Positions 1-7,265 of a stretch of 12,731 nucleotides of DNA are shown piece by piece. Every line of letters starts with the position of its first letter. Position 1 is the first letter of the stretch. The DNA comes from Acetatifactor sp. (GTDB lineage: Bacteria > Bacillota > Clostridia > Lachnospirales > Lachnospiraceae), in assembly GCA_016303085.1 (NCBI GenBank), contig JAEDMI010000050.1:1-12731 (forward strand), read 5' to 3'. The position numbers and the translations under genes were made by a program. The notes below the pieces were generated by a model, which did no database searches, was not told the DNA's origin, and worked only from the letters and a program-made list of their open reading frames with translations.

Positions 1-69
1 GGGGTTGTTCCCGGTGTGGTGCGTGAATCCATAAGGAAAGCGTAAAGCAGAAAGGAAGGTAGAAAAGAT

Positions 70-210
70 ATGTGTTATAGAGAATGTACAATTTATTTGA
101 GGTCGCAAATTGCGACCTCAAATAAAAAACGTAGGAGATATGGTGATATTATCGGAACAAGGGAACAAACAATTATTTCCGTAAGTATTGCTTCATGGTA
201 TAATAGATGA
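70..210 (+). CDS. small ORF, possible remnant of an ORF6N-type phage/antirepressor protein
   Basis: An ATG at 70 follows a purine-rich GGAAGG site at about 55-60 and opens 46 codons ending in TGA at 208-210. The middle reads YLRSQIATSN followed by RRRYGD. This recalls, from memory of the family, the segment LRxQ(I/F)(A/G)TS...RRY just before the 'PYAFTEQG' stretch of ORF6N/antirepressor proteins of prophages and mobile elements. The resemblance covers only about 20 residues, and the expected continuation is absent. If real, the ORF is a truncated relic rather than a working gene. The codons for LRSQIATS coincide with the palindrome at 92-126. The 3' end also contains the next promoter's -10 box, which argues against a strongly conserved protein. 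It could equally be a chance ORF. Confidence 0.3.
   Translation: MCYRECTIYLRSQIATSNKKRRRYGDIIGTREQTIISVSIASWYNR
92..126. repeat. perfect 17-bp inverted repeat with a one-base centre
   Basis: The left arm 92-108 and right arm 110-126 are exact reverse complements around A109, with core GAGGTCGC / GCGACCTC and AT-rich outer ends. It is followed by an A-run, not a T-run, on the + strand, and the - strand side has no good T-run either, so it is not a standard intrinsic terminator. It could be an operator for a dimeric regulator, a cruciform-forming site, or a by-product of the coding sequence (it lies in the 46-codon ORF and spells LRSQIATS there). The symmetry is certain; the role is unknown. 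Confidence 0.85.
176..204 (+). promoter_or_regulatory. putative extended -10 sigma-A promoter of the GNAT gene
   Basis: A consensus TATAAT at 199-204 is preceded by TGG (196-198), giving an extended -10 element. The -35 position at 17-bp spacing (176-181, TTTCCG) is poor, as extended -10 promoters tolerate. Transcription would start near 211 and give a leader of about 70 bases to the ATG at 281. No other use for the site is visible. Confidence 0.55.
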
Positions 211-280
211 GGTTAACAAATTACTTGAGAAATCTTGAATTGTGACGTTTTTGGGGGGCTGAGCACCCGGGAGGAATAGG

Positions 281-831
281 ATGGTTTACGAGCTTTATGA
301 TACAACAAAAGTTGAGTCGATATTTGCCGGTTGGGAAGAAACATTAATATATTCATAAGATATGCCATTAAGAAGGATACAAAGTTTGACACAATGAAGC
401 TTCAGGATATGGCCGGTCAACTGCCTGAAGGATATAAGCTGAAAAGGATTGATAGCGATATCTATGATAAATGTTTGCTAAATCCTGTGACGGCAGATTT
501 TGTTTCTGCTTTTGGCAGCAAAGAAAGGTATCTGGAGTACGGAAGAGGAATGGTTATCATGAAAGATGATGTGATTGTAGCAGGTGCCTCATCGTATACC
601 AGATATAAAGAAGGTATTGAAATTGAAGTTGATACAGTAGAATCTGAAAGAAGAAAGCACTTGGCAACTACAGTTTGTGCTGCTCTGATTTTGGAGTGCT
701 TGAAGGAAAACCTATATCCAAGTTGGGACGCACAAAATATGAACTCAGTTCATTTGGCGGAAAAGCTTGGCTATGAATACGCACACGAATATGTGGCGTA
801 TGAGGTGTCGAGCGAGAGCAGGACACATTGA
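281..831 (+). pseudogene. GNAT family N-acetyltransferase broken by an internal deletion and frameshift
   Basis: The original start is ATG 281, with GGGAGG just upstream at about 269-274. It reads MVYELYDTTKVESIFAGW, then EETLIYS, and hits TAA at 356-358 after 25 codons. From about 359, in another frame, the sequence resumes with RYAIKKDTKFD and runs to TGA 829-831. In full-length members of this clostridial GNAT group (FR47-like, about 250-265 residues as I recall them) these two pieces are separated by roughly 80 residues, so about 240 bases appear deleted with loss of frame. The surviving C-terminal part keeps the acetyl-CoA-binding features: a VEIDTVE-like strand (IEVDTVESERRKHLA) and NMNSVHLAEKLGY. 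An ORF from TTG 331 spans this part but has no ribosome site, so at best a truncated domain is made. The substrate is unknown. Confidence 0.8.
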
Positions 832-837
832 GAATTT

Positions 838-873
838 TTTAGGAAGCCAACCCGTTTATTCCTAAAGATTTTT
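838..873 (+). terminator. weak possible terminator after the GNAT pseudogene
   Basis: TTTAGGAA (838-845) pairs with TTCCTAAA (859-866) across a 13-base loop, and a short TTTTT run follows at 869-873. The stem is AT-rich and only 8 bp, so termination would be weak. A T-run at 835-840 on the other side makes it roughly symmetrical. It separates the GNAT remnant from the restriction operon. Confidence 0.35.
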
Positions 874-894
874 CTATGAAATAAAAAGATGGTA

Positions 895-903
895 TGTTAT
901 ACT
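895..903 (+). promoter_or_regulatory. putative extended -10 promoter of the mod operon
   Basis: TGT followed by TATACT (898-903) forms an extended -10 element in an AT-rich stretch. No convincing -35 is seen at the usual distance. Transcription would start near 910, leaving a leader of just under 30 bases with the GGAGG of mod at 924-928. This is the only promoter-like signal between the GNAT remnant and mod. Confidence 0.45.
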
Positions 904-937
904 TTTTATTGATTGACGAAACCGGAGGAACTGCGGG

Positions 938-2836
938 ATGGAGAAGATGAGAATGGAATCGGTCGACAGGACTGCTAAGAATATGGAAGCCATTGGGGCA
1001 TTATTCCCTAATTGCATTACCGAGACGACAGATGAGAATGGCAGAGCAAAGAAAACCATAAATTTCGACCTGCTTCGTCAGATGCTCTCCGGTGACCTTG
1101 TTGAGGGGGATGAAGCTTATGAGTTTACATGGGTGGGGAAAAAAGCCGCCATTATGGAAGGAAACAGGCCCATCAGGAAAACTCTGCGTCCCTGTGTGGA
1201 GGAGAGCAGGAACTGGGATATCACGGAGAATCTGTATATTGAAGGGGACAATCTTGATGTGCTCAAATTGTTGCAGGAATCTTATTTGTCCAAGATAAAA
1301 ATGATATATATAGATCCCCCCTACAACACAGGTAATGATTTCCTGTATCGGGACGACTTTAAACTATCGAAGGAGGAATACGCTGAGCGGAACGGAGAGT
1401 ATAACGACGCTGGTGAAAGATTGTTTAAGAACACGGACACAAACGGGAGATTTCATTCCGATTGGTGTTCCATGATTTATCCGCGCCTGATGCTGGCACG
1501 CAATCTGCTTACGGAGGACGGCGTCATTGTAATTTCCATAGATGATAACGAAATAGAAAACATGCGCAGAATCTGTAATGAGATTTTCGGCGAAGACAAT
1601 CTGGTAACCTGCTTTATCTGGAACTGTTCTACCGCAGGAGGCATAAGACCGAAATTTGCCAGCAAAACCCATGAATATGTACTTTGCTATGCGAAGAATA
1701 AAGAGGCTCTTCCCACGATTTATGCGCCGTTGTCGGAAGGGGCAAAAAGGATGTATACCCAAAGAGATGAAAGGGGTATCTACCGCGACAAGGACTTTCT
1801 CTTTAAAAATAAGTCAACCAATGTGAATCAAAAATATCTCATAACATGTCCTGACGGAGAGCGGGTAAGGCCGAAGGAGGGATATATCTATCGCTTTATC
1901 AGAGAGCGGTTTGAGGAAGCGCAGACAGAGGGGCTGGTAACGTTTAAGCAATCGTCCACCGGACCGCTGGTGAATGAAAACGGAGAGCAGGCACATTGGA
2001 ATATATACATAAAGAAATATCTGGGGGATGCAATGGGTGCACCATCCACTTTAATCCCAAAAGAAATGATAAGCATCTATAATGTGGGAACCCAATGTGT
2101 GCAAAATCTGTTTGACGGAGTCCGGGTATTCGAAAACGTAAAGCCGGTAGACCTGATTGAGTATTTTATCAACATGTTTTCCGATGAAAACGCAATTGTG
2201 ATGGATTTCTTCTCCGGGTCTGCCACAACGGCGCATGCAGTTATGGAACTCAATGCGAAAGAACAGAAAAACCGGAAATTTATCATGGTTCAGCTGCCGG
2301 AGGCGTGTGAGGAATCCTCGGCTGCATACAAAGCGGGATTCGGGAACATCTGTGATGTGGGCAAAGAGCGTATCAGAAGGGCTGCGGCACAAATTGCAGA
2401 TGAAAACGGGATATCGGTAGGGGACTTTGATTCCGGGTTCAGGTGCCTGAAGCTGGCGGAGAGCAATATGAATGATGTGTATTACACGGCGGATGAATAC
2501 TCACAGGATTTGCTTTCCATGCTGGAAACGAATATCAAAGAAGACCGTTCCGATTTGGATTTGCTGTACGGTTGCCTCCTGGAATGGGGAATCCCTCTTT
2601 CTTTGCGGTATAGGACTGTGGAAACGGACGGAAAGGCAATTCAGATATACAATGAGGGCGATTTGGTTGCCTGTTTTGACTGCAATATAACCGAAAATGT
2701 AGTGAAAAGTATGGCTAAAATGCAGCCCCAAAGGGCTGTGTTCAGGGATGCCGGATTTCGGTGTAGTGCGGAAAAAATAAATGCTGAAGAATTATTTAAG
2801 CTATATTCACCGAAAACGGTTGTAAAAGTACTATGA
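938..2836 (+). CDS. mod: type III restriction-modification system DNA methyltransferase (Mod)
   Basis: Mod recognises the target site and transfers a methyl group from S-adenosylmethionine to adenine N6. It also brings Res to the DNA. The 632-residue protein has the catalytic motif IV DPPYN at residues 126-130 before the AdoMet-binding motif I DFFSGSATT at 423-431. That order defines the beta class typical of type III Mod. The stretch between them (about 200-400) should hold the target-recognition region, so the recognition sequence cannot be predicted. Length fits the family (about 600-680). ATG 938 lies 9 bases after GGAGG (924-928). It is the first gene of an operon with the nuclease-like gene (13 bases downstream) and res. 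No long simple repeat that could make it phase-variable is present; the longest run is six C at 1316-1321. The gene appears intact. Confidence 0.95.
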   Translation: MEKMRMESVDRTAKNMEAIGALFPNCITETTDENGRAKKTINFDLLRQMLSGDLVEGDEAYEFTWVGKKAAIMEGNRPIRKTLRPCVEESRNWDITENLYIEGDNLDVLKLLQESYLSKIKMIYIDPPYNTGNDFLYRDDFKLSKEEYAERNGEYNDAGERLFKNTDTNGRFHSDWCSMIYPRLMLARNLLTEDGVIVISIDDNEIENMRRICNEIFGEDNLVTCFIWNCSTAGGIRPKFASKTHEYVLCYAKNKEALPTIYAPLSEGAKRMYTQRDERGIYRDKDFLFKNKSTNVNQKYLITCPDGERVRPKEGYIYRFIRERFEEAQTEGLVTFKQSSTGPLVNENGEQAHWNIYIKKYLGDAMGAPSTLIPKEMISIYNVGTQCVQNLFDGVRVFENVKPVDLIEYFINMFSDENAIVMDFFSGSATTAHAVMELNAKEQKNRKFIMVQLPEACEESSAAYKAGFGNICDVGKERIRRAAAQIADENGISVGDFDSGFRCLKLAESNMNDVYYTADEYSQDLLSMLETNIKEDRSDLDLLYGCLLEWGIPLSLRYRTVETDGKAIQIYNEGDLVACFDCNITENVVKSMAKMQPQRAVFRDAGFRCSAEKINAEELFKLYSPKTVVKVL

Positions 2837-2849
2837 CGGAGGAATGGTA

Positions 2850-3701
2850 ATGATGGCTTATTGTGTGATGAACGGCGTCGTTTTGATTGATTCAACTTCA
2901 ATTCCCGCCCCGGAGGAGCGCATGGCTGCCTATACCGCGAATACCTGGCAGCCGGAGAGAACACAGGCCGAAATTAACAGCAATACATCCCAGGGGAAAA
3001 GGGCAGAAAATGCTTTTGAGGCATATGCATCACAGTTCCTGAATTTTGAGTATGTGACCTATGACCGTATCAGGACGGATGAATACAAAAAGTCTGCGCC
3101 CTTTGATGGACTGCTGTACAGAAAAGCAGCCGGAAAAGAAGAGATACTTGCCGGGTATGTGACGAGAATACAAAGCGAAATAGCCGGGAACGGATACGGG
3201 CATATTTCTTCGGCGCTGCGGGCAGATATGGAGCGGGACGAAATATATACCGTCGAGATTAAGTCCACAGCGGTGAATGAGAAAAAGAGAACCGATTCGG
3301 CGGGAGATTTGGAAAAGCTGCTGGAATTGATTAATCAGGACGATTATCTGGCCTATCCGTTGTATTGCAGAGCGAGCGAAGATATCGATACCTTTGAGAA
3401 GTATTGCAATTTTGTATATAACTGCCGGGAGACTTTCGGTTGTGCCTGGGGAAAAGAATTTGTAAATAAGCTTTTGAAAAAAGAATATGACAATATGAGC
3501 ATGATTCAGGTTCGCATTTATGTGGATGACAAGAGGTTTTACATCATGGGATATACCTTGAAGAATGACATATTGCGGAATCACCGGATAAAGAAAATGG
3601 TGCAGCCGGGAAAGTCGGAGCTGGCGGTGTATTATTATCAGAAAATCAAGGATGGTCACGCCTGCAATAATCTGTTCTCTGACCGCAGACTGTGGAAATG
3701 A
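2850..3701 (+). CDS. uncharacterised protein between mod and res, putative PD-(D/E)XK-fold nuclease
   Basis: I do not recognise a named family for this 283-residue soluble protein without signal peptide or membrane helices. Possible nuclease residues can be seen: an acidic residue in a helix-like segment (RAENAFEAY, E53), then APFDGLLY (D86), then YTVEIKST (E136 and K138). The order helix-E, D, hydrophobic-ExK is that of PD-(D/E)XK nucleases and is an inference from pattern only. The C-terminal third is rich in aromatic and basic residues (IQVRIYVDDKRFY, LAVYYYQKIKDG) and could bind DNA or a partner. The start is set at ATG 2850, 7 bases after GGAGG (2838-2842); ATG 2844 is too close to that site and ATG 2853 is possible. 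The position inside the type III operon implies a role in restriction, its control or its specificity. A non-catalytic nuclease-like fold is an alternative. Confidence 0.7.
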   Translation: MMAYCVMNGVVLIDSTSIPAPEERMAAYTANTWQPERTQAEINSNTSQGKRAENAFEAYASQFLNFEYVTYDRIRTDEYKKSAPFDGLLYRKAAGKEEILAGYVTRIQSEIAGNGYGHISSALRADMERDEIYTVEIKSTAVNEKKRTDSAGDLEKLLELINQDDYLAYPLYCRASEDIDTFEKYCNFVYNCRETFGCAWGKEFVNKLLKKEYDNMSMIQVRIYVDDKRFYIMGYTLKNDILRNHRIKKMVQPGKSELAVYYYQKIKDGHACNNLFSDRRLWK

Positions 3702-3711
3702 GGTCTCCATC

Positions 3712-6700
3712 ATGAAAATACAGTATAAGCATCAAAAATTTCAGGCGGATGCAGCGAAGGCGGTTGTTGATGTTTTTGCCGGTCAGCCTTATCTGACACC
3801 CTCCTTTCGGATGGACAAAGGCTCCGGGTATTATCAAATGTCATTGACCGAGGAACAGGATGACACCGGATGGTGTAACCAGAAGATTGTCCCGGAACTG
3901 AGTGACAGAGTAATTCTCGAACATATACAGAAGATTCAGAGGGGCAATCAAATCGAGCCGTCCCGGGAACTGAAGGGGAAATACAACCTTACTGTTGAAA
4001 TGGAAACAGGTGTGGGGAAGACCTATACCTATATCAAGACGATATACGAGTTGAACCGTGCATACGGCTGGAGCAAGTTTATTGTTGTGGTTCCAAGTAT
4101 TGCTGTCAGGGAGGGAGTCTATAAATCCTTTCAGATGACGCAGGAGCATTTCGCCGGGGAGTATGGCAGAAAAATAAGGTTTTTTATCTACAATTCTGCC
4201 CATCTCACCGACATAGACCATTTTGCGGCTGACAGCTCCATTCATGTCATGATTATCAATTCCCAGGCATTTAATGCCAAGGGCAAAGATGCACGCCGTA
4301 TTTATATGAAACTGGATGAGTTCAGGTCACGCCGGCCCATTGAAATGATCGCAAAAACGAACCCGGTTCTGATTATTGACGAACCGCAGTCTGTAGAGGG
4401 ACCGGCAACCAAAGAAGGCTTGAAACGGTTTAATCCCCTTCTCACACTCCGTTATTCCGCTACGCATAAAGCAGACAGTATTTACAACATGGTTTATCGG
4501 CTTGACGCAATGGAGGCTTATAACAAAAAGCTGGTGAAGAAGATTGCGGTTAAGGGTATCACCGAGGCCGGAGGCAATGCCGCCAGCAGTTATATCTATC
4601 TTGAGAGTATCAATCTCTCTCAGGCGGCCCCTACAGCTACGATATCCATTGACTGTAAGACTGCGGGTGGAGCAATCAGAAGAAAGAATTTCACGGTAGG
4701 GGAAGGCTGTAATCTGTATAGCCTTTCCAACGAGTTGGGGGAATACAGAAACGGCTTTGTGGTGAAACGGATTGATGGCAGGGATGATTTTATAGAGTTC
4801 CTCAATGGCACAAAGATTCATGCGGGTGAAGTGATTGGGGAGGTCAGTGAGGATCAGATCCGCAGGATTCAGATTCGGGAGACGATTCTCTCCCATATTG
4901 ACAGGGAACGCCGACTTTTTTCCATGGGCATTAAGGTATTGTCCCTGTTTTTTGTAGACGAAGTTGCAAATTACAGGGAATATGCAGACGGGCTGGCGGT
5001 AAACGGCAAGTATGCGGATATGTTTGAGGAAGAGTACCGGGATATTGTTTCAAACATGCAGCGGGAGATTGGCGATGAAGAATATATGGCCTATCTGGAA
5101 GCAATTCAACCTTCCAAAACACACGCGGGATATTTTTCAATCGATAAAAAGGGGCGCATGACCAACAGCAGGGTTACTGACAAAAGAGAGGGAACCTCCG
5201 ATGACATTAATGCGTATGACCTGATTATGAAGAATAAAGAGTTGCTGCTGGAACGGGATCCCGGGAAGTCGCCGGTCAGATTTATCTTTTCTCATTCGGC
5301 ATTGCGGGAAGGCTGGGACAATCCCAATGTATTCCAAATCTGTACCTTAAAACAGAGCGGAAGCAATGTCCGCAAGCGGCAGGAAGTTGGCCGAGGGTTG
5401 CGTTTGTGCGTAAACCGGGACGGCGAGCGCATGGACGTCAATGCGCTGGGCAATGACGTACACAATATTAATGTGCTTACCGTACTTGCAAGCGAAAGCT
5501 ATGATTCTTTTGCCAAGGGCTTACAGACGGAGATGGCTGACGCAATAGCTGACAGACCCAAATCTGTCACTGTGGACTTGTTTGCAAACAAGGTGGTTAG
5601 GGATCAAAACGGCAACGCCACGGTCATAGATACCGGTATTGCCAACCGTATCTTTTTCTATCTGGTTCAGCAGGCATATATTGATCCGGACGGGGCTCTC
5701 ACTGACAAGTATTATGAGGACAGGAAAAATGAAAAAGTTGTATTTCCCGATGAAATCAAAGAATATGGGCATGGAATAACAACGATTCTGGATTCCGTCT
5801 ATAACGGGAAGGCGATGCAGCCGGAGAATGCGCGAAGAAATAATGTGGAGTTGAAAGTCGATTACGACAAACTTAACAGCAGGGAATTCCGGGAGTTGTG
5901 GAACAGAATCAATAAGAAATCGGTGTATACGGTGGATTTTGATACAGATGAACTTGTGCGGAAATCCATATCGGCTTTGGATTCCGGTCTTCGTGTGACA
6001 AAGACTTATTTCAGGGTGGAAGCCGGTCATATGGATGAGATTAAGTCGAAGGATGATTTGGCATCAGGCAGTTCGTTTGTCCGGGAAAGTCTTGGTACAT
6101 ATGATTCTTCGTTCAGAGCCGCGGCAAACGGCGGCGTGAAGTATGATTTGGTGGGTAAGCTTGTGGATGAAACAAAACTTACAAGAAAGGCAGTTGTAGA
6201 TATACTCACCGGAATTGCAAAGCCTGTTTTTAACCAGTTTAGGGATAACCCGGAAGAATTTATAGCAAAGGCAGCAGCAATAATCAATGAAGAGAAGGCT
6301 GCTGCAGTCATTGAGCACATAACCTACCGTGCGGCAGAGGAAAAATTCGGGACAGAAATATTTACGGAACCCACAATCAGGGGCAGGCTTGGCGTCAATG
6401 CAATGAAGGCAGAGAAGCACCTCTATGACCATATTGTCTATGACTCTGTAAGCGAGCGGAGGTTTGCCGAAAAACTGGATGCGGCAGACAATGTTGCCGT
6501 TTATGTGAAACTTCCGGAGGGATTTTTTGTCTCAACTCCGGTAGGCCGTTACACGCCGGACTGGGCAATTGCCTTTTGTGAAGGAACCGTAAAACACATA
6601 TATTTTGTGACTGAGACAAAGGGAACCATGAATTCTGCGCAGCTCCGTTTCGTTGAGGAATCAAAAATCCATTGTGCCGGGGAGCACTTTAAGGCAATCT

Positions 6701-6780
6701 GCGGAGAGAGCGTGGTTTATAATATGGTGGACAGCTTTGAAGCGTTGCAGGACAAGGCGCAGAAATTGTTGACAGAATAA
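3712..6780 (+). CDS. res: type III restriction endonuclease subunit (Res)
   Basis: Res is the ATP-dependent translocase/nuclease that cuts unmethylated DNA in complex with Mod. The 1022-residue protein has superfamily 2 helicase motifs: ETGVGKT (Walker A, K103), IIDEPQ (Walker B, D223-Q226), SAT (249-251, motif III) and QEVGRGLR (557-564, motif VI). A C-terminal nuclease site follows with PD at 949-950 and ETK at 968-970, the PD-x(n)-ExK pattern of the type III family. All key residues are present, so it should be active. Start ATG 3712 gives MKIQYKHQKFQADA, the usual family N-terminus. Its ribosome site TGAGG (3699-3703) overlaps the TGA of the preceding gene, implying translational coupling. 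A GTG at 3652 in the same frame lies inside the upstream gene and is rejected. Confidence 0.96.
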   Translation: MKIQYKHQKFQADAAKAVVDVFAGQPYLTPSFRMDKGSGYYQMSLTEEQDDTGWCNQKIVPELSDRVILEHIQKIQRGNQIEPSRELKGKYNLTVEMETGVGKTYTYIKTIYELNRAYGWSKFIVVVPSIAVREGVYKSFQMTQEHFAGEYGRKIRFFIYNSAHLTDIDHFAADSSIHVMIINSQAFNAKGKDARRIYMKLDEFRSRRPIEMIAKTNPVLIIDEPQSVEGPATKEGLKRFNPLLTLRYSATHKADSIYNMVYRLDAMEAYNKKLVKKIAVKGITEAGGNAASSYIYLESINLSQAAPTATISIDCKTAGGAIRRKNFTVGEGCNLYSLSNELGEYRNGFVVKRIDGRDDFIEFLNGTKIHAGEVIGEVSEDQIRRIQIRETILSHIDRERRLFSMGIKVLSLFFVDEVANYREYADGLAVNGKYADMFEEEYRDIVSNMQREIGDEEYMAYLEAIQPSKTHAGYFSIDKKGRMTNSRVTDKREGTSDDINAYDLIMKNKELLLERDPGKSPVRFIFSHSALREGWDNPNVFQICTLKQSGSNVRKRQEVGRGLRLCVNRDGERMDVNALGNDVHNINVLTVLASESYDSFAKGLQTEMADAIADRPKSVTVDLFANKVVRDQNGNATVIDTGIANRIFFYLVQQAYIDPDGALTDKYYEDRKNEKVVFPDEIKEYGHGITTILDSVYNGKAMQPENARRNNVELKVDYDKLNSREFRELWNRINKKSVYTVDFDTDELVRKSISALDSGLRVTKTYFRVEAGHMDEIKSKDDLASGSSFVRESLGTYDSSFRAAANGGVKYDLVGKLVDETKLTRKAVVDILTGIAKPVFNQFRDNPEEFIAKAAAIINEEKAAAVIEHITYRAAEEKFGTEIFTEPTIRGRLGVNAMKAEKHLYDHIVYDSVSERRFAEKLDAADNVAVYVKLPEGFFVSTPVGRYTPDWAIAFCEGTVKHIYFVTETKGTMNSAQLRFVEESKIHCAGEHFKAICGESVVYNMVDSFEALQDKAQKLLTE

Positions 6781-6797
6781 CATAAATTTATTAAAAT
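6769..6797 (+). promoter_or_regulatory. sigma-A promoter of the four-gene envelope operon
   Basis: A perfect -35 TTGACA (6769-6774) and TAAAAT (6792-6797, five of six consensus bases) are separated by exactly 17 bp. The -35 lies in the last codons of res and the -10 in the AT-rich gap. Transcription would start near 6804, about 30 bases before the ATG at 6835 and just upstream of its GGAGAG site. The membrane-protein genes can thus be expressed independently of the restriction operon. Confidence 0.7.
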
Positions 6798-6804
6798 TTA
6801 ATAA
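6788..6804. repeat. AT-only palindrome over the -10 region
   Basis: TTATTAAA (6788-6795) and TTTAATAA (6797-6804) are exact inverted copies around A6796 and overlap the -10 box and the likely start of transcription. It could be an operator, or simply reflect a low-complexity A/T tract; the surrounding 40 bases are almost pure A/T, so chance is a real possibility. There is no GC stem, so it is not a terminator for res. Confidence 0.4.
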
Positions 6805-6834
6805 AATTTATATAAATACAAAGGAGAGAGGAAA

Positions 6835-7239
6835 ATGAAGCGTGTTTTGAAACAGCCCGCCTTTTGGGTTACCTTTTTCTGCCTTGTCCTTGCGGTTTGC
6901 ACAGCGGTTGGCAGCAGCCTGATGAAGCCGGGAATAGCGGTGTTGGACAAATTTGAAAAGGGCATGAATAAAGGAAAGACTGCTACTGTGGTGTCCTGCT
7001 TTACACCTGATGTACAGGCGGAAATGAAGGCTCTGGGTGAATTGGGAGACAGCCTGTTTGACATTACGGATGCCGGAAAGCTCAACATTCTCTACGGAGA
7101 TGTCATCAAAGACGAAGAGGGTGTATCCGGAGTGCAGGCATTTCTGATTTATAATCAGGATGGGCAATGCACGGAAGCAGATTATGAGGAAATCGACCTG
7201 GAAGAGGTAGGCGGAAAAGTCTATCTGAGTGCATACTAA
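6835..7239 (+). CDS. small membrane-anchored extracytoplasmic protein of unknown function
   Basis: The 134-residue protein has a basic start (MKRVLKQ) and one hydrophobic segment at about residues 8-28, followed by an outward-facing domain of about 100 residues. The sequence LAVC in the helix is a poor lipobox (Val before Cys), so an uncleaved anchor is more likely than a lipoprotein. The segment FEKGMNKGKTATVVSCFTPD and the alternating beta-like C-terminus vaguely recall small NTF2-like/DUF4878-type secreted domains, but the match is weak and no function is assigned. A strong AAAGGAGAG site (about 6819-6827) precedes ATG 6835. It is the first gene of the operon, 26 bases before the large lipoprotein gene, which suggests a shared envelope role. 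Confidence 0.8.
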   Translation: MKRVLKQPAFWVTFFCLVLAVCTAVGSSLMKPGIAVLDKFEKGMNKGKTATVVSCFTPDVQAEMKALGELGDSLFDITDAGKLNILYGDVIKDEEGVSGVQAFLIYNQDGQCTEADYEEIDLEEVGGKVYLSAY

Positions 7240-7265
7240 GCCCGGGCGGTTAACGGAGGATAAAA

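Noticed and set aside
1..45. Open frame at the window edge ending in TAA at 43-45, possibly the tail of an upstream gene
   Set aside because: Only 14 codons, another frame is also open to 34, and there is no recognisable sequence, so no call is possible.
92..126. Palindrome as an intrinsic terminator
   Set aside because: Neither strand has a proper T-run after the stem and no complete gene ends just before it.
1316..1321. Run of six C in mod as a phase-variation tract
   Set aside because: It is short and encodes the invariant Asp-Pro-Pro of the catalytic motif; no longer simple repeat exists in mod or res.
3652..3711. Upstream GTG start for res
   Set aside because: It lies inside the preceding gene without a ribosome site; ATG 3712 has a well-spaced TGAGG and gives the normal family N-terminus.
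3030..3713. 227-codon reverse-strand ORF opposite the middle restriction gene
   Set aside because: There is no ribosome site or recognisable domain; the + strand frame is better supported by its spacing within the operon.
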